Below are positions 21,264-23,642 of a DNA stretch of 23,642 nt, one piece after another. Source of the stretch: JAKSSE01 sp045597645 (GTDB lineage Bacteria > Bacillota > Clostridia > Lachnospirales > Lachnospiraceae); NCBI GenBank assembly GCA_045597645.1, contig JAZLKM010000043.1, positions 1-23,642 on the forward strand. Reading direction: 5' to 3'. Made by a program: the position numbers and the translations under genes. The notes beneath the pieces are model-generated. The model saw only the letters and a program-made list of their open reading frames with translations, did no database searches and had not been told where the DNA came from. How positions within the stretch are numbered: position 1 is the stretch's first letter; each line of letters begins with the position of its first letter.

Positions 21264-22394
21264 CTACTCTAAACCAAAAAGGTGCTCTATCGCATGCTCC
21301 TTGAGGTCACAACCAATGACGCAGATACGACCTGTAAAGTCAGGTGCACCCTCTCTAAGCTCATACTCACCGTCCACAAGGTCAAAGTAAATCCATGTGC
21401 CATCAACTGATGGAACCATGCCCTTGCTGCGCACGATTGTGCCATAACCATCGGTATCGGTGAATACCTTCATTGCAGCCTCAATTGTAGCTCTCTCGAA
21501 CTTATGTGGTGTCTGGACTCCCCATGTCTGGAAAATCTCATCTGCATGGTGATGATGATGTCCGCAGCTGCACACACCATTCTCATCATACTCATGATGG
21601 TGATGCTCATGCTCGTCATGATCATGGTCATGGCCACAGCAGCAATGCTCATCATGGTCATGATCGTGGTGATGATGCTCATGCTCGTCGTGCTCGTGAT
21701 GATGCTCGTGCTCATGCTCATCGTGGTCATGGTCGTGATGATGCTCATGCTCATGTCTCTCATGCTCCGCCTGAGCCAGAACCTCCATCTCCAGTGTATT
21801 TTTGTCCTCCATCGCTCCCTGCAGCTGCGCTCCAGTAAGCTCATCCCATGGGGTGGTGACAAGAGCTGCCTTCGGATTAAGCTGCTGAATCTGCTTTACG
21901 CAAAACTCGAGCTGCTCATCTGTAGCATTCTGGGTGCGCGACAGAATAACTGTTGTAGCATATTCAATCTGGTTATTAAAGAACTCACCAAAAGCCTTCA
22001 TCTGCTTTGAAGCCTTTAGGCTGTTAACTACAGTGACAAGCGAGCTTATTTCTATGCCATGTGACTCCTTAAGGTTTGTTACTGAAGTCATAACATCAGA
22101 CAGCTTGCCTACGCCTGAGGGCTCAATAAGTATTCTATCCGGATGATAGGTATCAATTACCTCACGGAGATTCTTGTCAAAATCTCCAACCAGCGAGCAG
22201 CATATGCAGCCACTGTTAAGCTCAGATATCTCAATGCCGGCATCCTTTAAGAAACCGCCATCTACGCCTACTTCGCCGAACTCATTCTCAATGAGTACAA
22301 GCTTTTCGCCCTTGTACACTTCCTCGATTAGCTTCTTGATAAGAGTAGTCTTGCCTGCTCCTAAAAAGCCTGAAATAATATCTACTTTTGTCAT
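21264..22394 (-). CDS. CobW/G3E-family GTPase with histidine-rich insert (metallochaperone-like)
   Basis: 376 residues from the chosen start, a COG0523 GTPase likely to handle zinc or another metal in the cytosol. The P-loop is SGFLGAGKTT (about residues 8-17) and the metal motif GCICCS follows at about 62-67. The usual NKxD is SRTQ. Between roughly residues 210 and 284 is a stretch of alternating His, Asp and Glu with a CCCG and a CSCG element, a probable metal store or sensor. The C-terminal CobW_C domain starts near residue 287. The start at 22394 has GGAGAGGA upstream; an earlier frame start at 22418 lies inside argS. It begins just past the argS stop, so it belongs to the same operon. 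Confidence 0.9.
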   Translation of the reverse strand: MTKVDIISGFLGAGKTTLIKKLIEEVYKGEKLVLIENEFGEVGVDGGFLKDAGIEISELNSGCICCSLVGDFDKNLREVIDTYHPDRILIEPSGVGKLSDVMTSVTNLKESHGIEISSLVTVVNSLKASKQMKAFGEFFNNQIEYATTVILSRTQNATDEQLEFCVKQIQQLNPKAALVTTPWDELTGAQLQGAMEDKNTLEMEVLAQAEHERHEHEHHHDHDHDEHEHEHHHEHDEHEHHHHDHDHDEHCCCGHDHDHDEHEHHHHEYDENGVCSCGHHHHHADEIFQTWGVQTPHKFERATIEAAMKVFTDTDGYGTIVRSKGMVPSVDGTWIYFDLVDGEYELREGAPDFTGRICVIGCDLKEHAIEHLFGLE

Positions 22395-22395
22395 T

Positions 22396-23642
22396 TTACA
22401 TCCTCTCCGGAGCATCAAATCCCAATAAATCTATGCCCTGCTCCATTACTCTTCTAGTCAAGTCTACCAATGCCACATAGCTGGCCTGCCTGTCCTTATC
22501 TTCCTCTGTCATAATCTTTGTCTCATGATAGAAGTGATTGAAAGCATTGGCCAAATCATACAGATAACTACATATCTTATGAGGTGCCAGATCATTGTAA
22601 GCACCATCAATTGCTCCGTTAAATGCGCTAACAGCAAGCATCAATCCCTTCTCGCTCTCTGACACTGGTGCCATAACGCAAGTTGATGCTGATTTTCCTA
22701 TCTGGGCCTCATATTTTCTGAGAATTGACTTAGCACGGACAATAGTATAGAGCAGGTATGGTCCAGTATTTCCCTCTGATGAGGTGAATCTCTCTATATC
22801 AAATACATAGTCCTTTGCTGCCTGGTTTGAAAGGTCGCCGTACTTGATAGCTGCAAGTGCCACTATTCTGGCTGTCTCCTCTGCTTCCGACTGCTCCATG
22901 CTGCCATTTTCCATGATACGGCTAAGCATCTTCTCATATACATCATTGAGCAGATACTCAAGACGCATTACTCCGCCCTGACGTGTCTTAAACGGCTTAC
23001 CGTCAGCTCCATTCATTGTGCCAAAGCCTATAAACTTGAGGTCTGCATCCTTCACTACACCAGCCAGCTTAGCCACTCTGAAGAACTGGGTATAGTGAAG
23101 CTCCTGCCTCTTATCTGCCAGATAGACATACGCCATTGGAGCATAGTCACGCTCGCGCTCGATGAGTGTTGCTATATCAGAGCTCTCATAGTTGGCGGCA
23201 CCGTCAGATTTTCTGACAATGCAAGGTGGAAACTCCTTCGAATCTCCTTCCTGCGCGATATCTACAACGATAGCCCCCTGGCTTTCATACGCTATCCCGC
23301 TTGCAATCATGCCATCTACCATGTCTTTGATATATGGCTGGGCATCGCTCTCTCCCTTCCACAAATCAAATGATACCTTGAGCTTGTCATAATTTTTCTT
23401 TAAGTCAGGGAGTGACACATTCATTATATGCTGCCAAAGAGCCATATACCCCGGCTTACCATTCTGCAAATCTGCAGTGGCCAGCTGTGCAGCCTTCTTA
23501 AACTCCTTACCGTCACCTCCGTTCATTGTACCAAAGCCTATAAACTTGAGGTCTGCATCCTTCACTACACCAACCAGCTTAGCCACTCTGAAGAACTGGG
23601 TATAGTGAAGCTCCTGCCTCTTATCTGCCACATTGACATACG
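22396..23642 (-). CDS. argS: Arginyl-tRNA synthetase, 5' end beyond the window, with internal duplication
   Basis: Class I aminoacyl-tRNA synthetase charging tRNA-Arg. Only the C-terminal ~414 residues are visible, and the frame stays open to the right edge. Catalytic-domain signatures present are FDLWKGESD, IVRKSDGA, ADKRQELHYTQFFRV and DGKPFKTRQGG. The anticodon-binding domain follows with NTGPYLLYTIVRAKSILRK and ends LLGFDAPERM. The 49-residue segment from ADKRQELHY to GKPFK occurs twice, 170 residues apart: the upstream copy leads directly into KKAAQLATADLQ, a segment that normally precedes this region. The HIGH-type motif would be outside the window. It is the first gene of an operon with the two G3E proteins. 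The enzyme would have an enlarged or disrupted catalytic domain if the duplication is real. Confidence 0.85.
   Translation of the reverse strand, partial: YVNVADKRQELHYTQFFRVAKLVGVVKDADLKFIGFGTMNGGDGKEFKKAAQLATADLQNGKPGYMALWQHIMNVSLPDLKKNYDKLKVSFDLWKGESDAQPYIKDMVDGMIASGIAYESQGAIVVDIAQEGDSKEFPPCIVRKSDGAANYESSDIATLIERERDYAPMAYVYLADKRQELHYTQFFRVAKLAGVVKDADLKFIGFGTMNGADGKPFKTRQGGVMRLEYLLNDVYEKMLSRIMENGSMEQSEAEETARIVALAAIKYGDLSNQAAKDYVFDIERFTSSEGNTGPYLLYTIVRAKSILRKYEAQIGKSASTCVMAPVSESEKGLMLAVSAFNGAIDGAYNDLAPHKICSYLYDLANAFNHFYHETKIMTEEDKDRQASYVALVDLTRRVMEQGIDLLGFDAPERM
22986..23132. repeat. Copy A of the 147-bp duplication inside argS
   Basis: 147 bases match 23496-23642 with about 8 mismatches (about 95% identity), offset 510 bases. 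This copy is in the expected position of ArgS and continues normally into KTRQGGVMRLEYL. Confidence 0.9.
23496..23642. repeat. Copy B of the 147-bp duplication inside argS, running to the window edge
   Basis: Same frame as copy A, encoding nearly the same 49 residues, but joined to KKAAQLATADLQ instead of TRQGGVMRL. Mismatches are concentrated near the junction (five in the first ~40 bases) and at the window edge. The match extends right up to the end of the sequence, so the full length of the duplicated unit is not visible. Confidence 0.9.

Noticed and set aside
21504..22010. Long plus-strand frames with Met/Val-rich or His-rich translations
   Set aside because: They are the mirror image of the histidine-rich coding stretch of the CobW gene, have no ribosome binding sites and lie opposite a well-supported gene.

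Overview
The window looks like a chromosomal segment from a low-to-moderate GC Gram-positive anaerobe, most likely Lachnospiraceae-like Clostridia. The support is AGGAGG-type ribosome binding sites, sigma-A-type promoters, short operons ending in intrinsic terminators, a lipoprotein-dependent nucleoside-type ABC system, a YesL/GH127 pair, and an arginyl-tRNA synthetase resembling the clostridial type. The assignment is inferred from gene content only. No prophage, insertion sequence, CRISPR array, rRNA or tRNA was seen.

Layout. 1-614 is the end-truncated start of a HAD hydrolase (minus strand) with its promoter at 683-711. 755-1643 is a gene-free tandem array: 17 full units of about 52 bp plus a partial one, each with inverted arms GTAGGTA/TACCTAC. 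1658-6595 is a minus-strand BMP-family ABC operon (lipoprotein, ATPase, two permeases) with a promoter and operator-like palindrome in front, two hairpins after the lipoprotein gene and a terminator at the end. 6898-9780 holds an FGGY sugar kinase (plus), a 51-residue small protein (minus) and an AraC-type regulator (plus). 9882-13166 (minus) holds a small membrane protein and a YesL-GH127 beta-L-arabinofuranosidase operon. 13388-14047 (plus) is a single-span membrane protein of unknown function.

14157-20211 is a long minus-strand run: a capsule-type glycosyltransferase, a YfiH/LACC1-family protein, LarE, TcdA, TrmL, IspF and a TPR-GGDEF protein. 20313-23642 (minus) holds ArgS (truncated at the window edge), a histidine-rich CobW/G3E GTPase and a second G3E GTPase fused to a YcgQ/TIGR03943-like C-terminal domain.

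How the genes may work together. The ABC operon would import nucleosides or related solutes. GH127, YesL, the FGGY kinase and the AraC regulator suggest use of arabinose-containing plant oligosaccharides; that link is inference from families and proximity. The two adjacent G3E proteins suggest metal, probably zinc, handling.

Most unusual items: the palindromic 52-bp array; a 46-bp dispersed element found three times at the 3' ends of minus-strand genes; a 147-bp, roughly 95% identical duplication inside argS at the right edge (a real 510-bp tandem duplication or an assembly artefact); and the G3E-YcgQ fusion.
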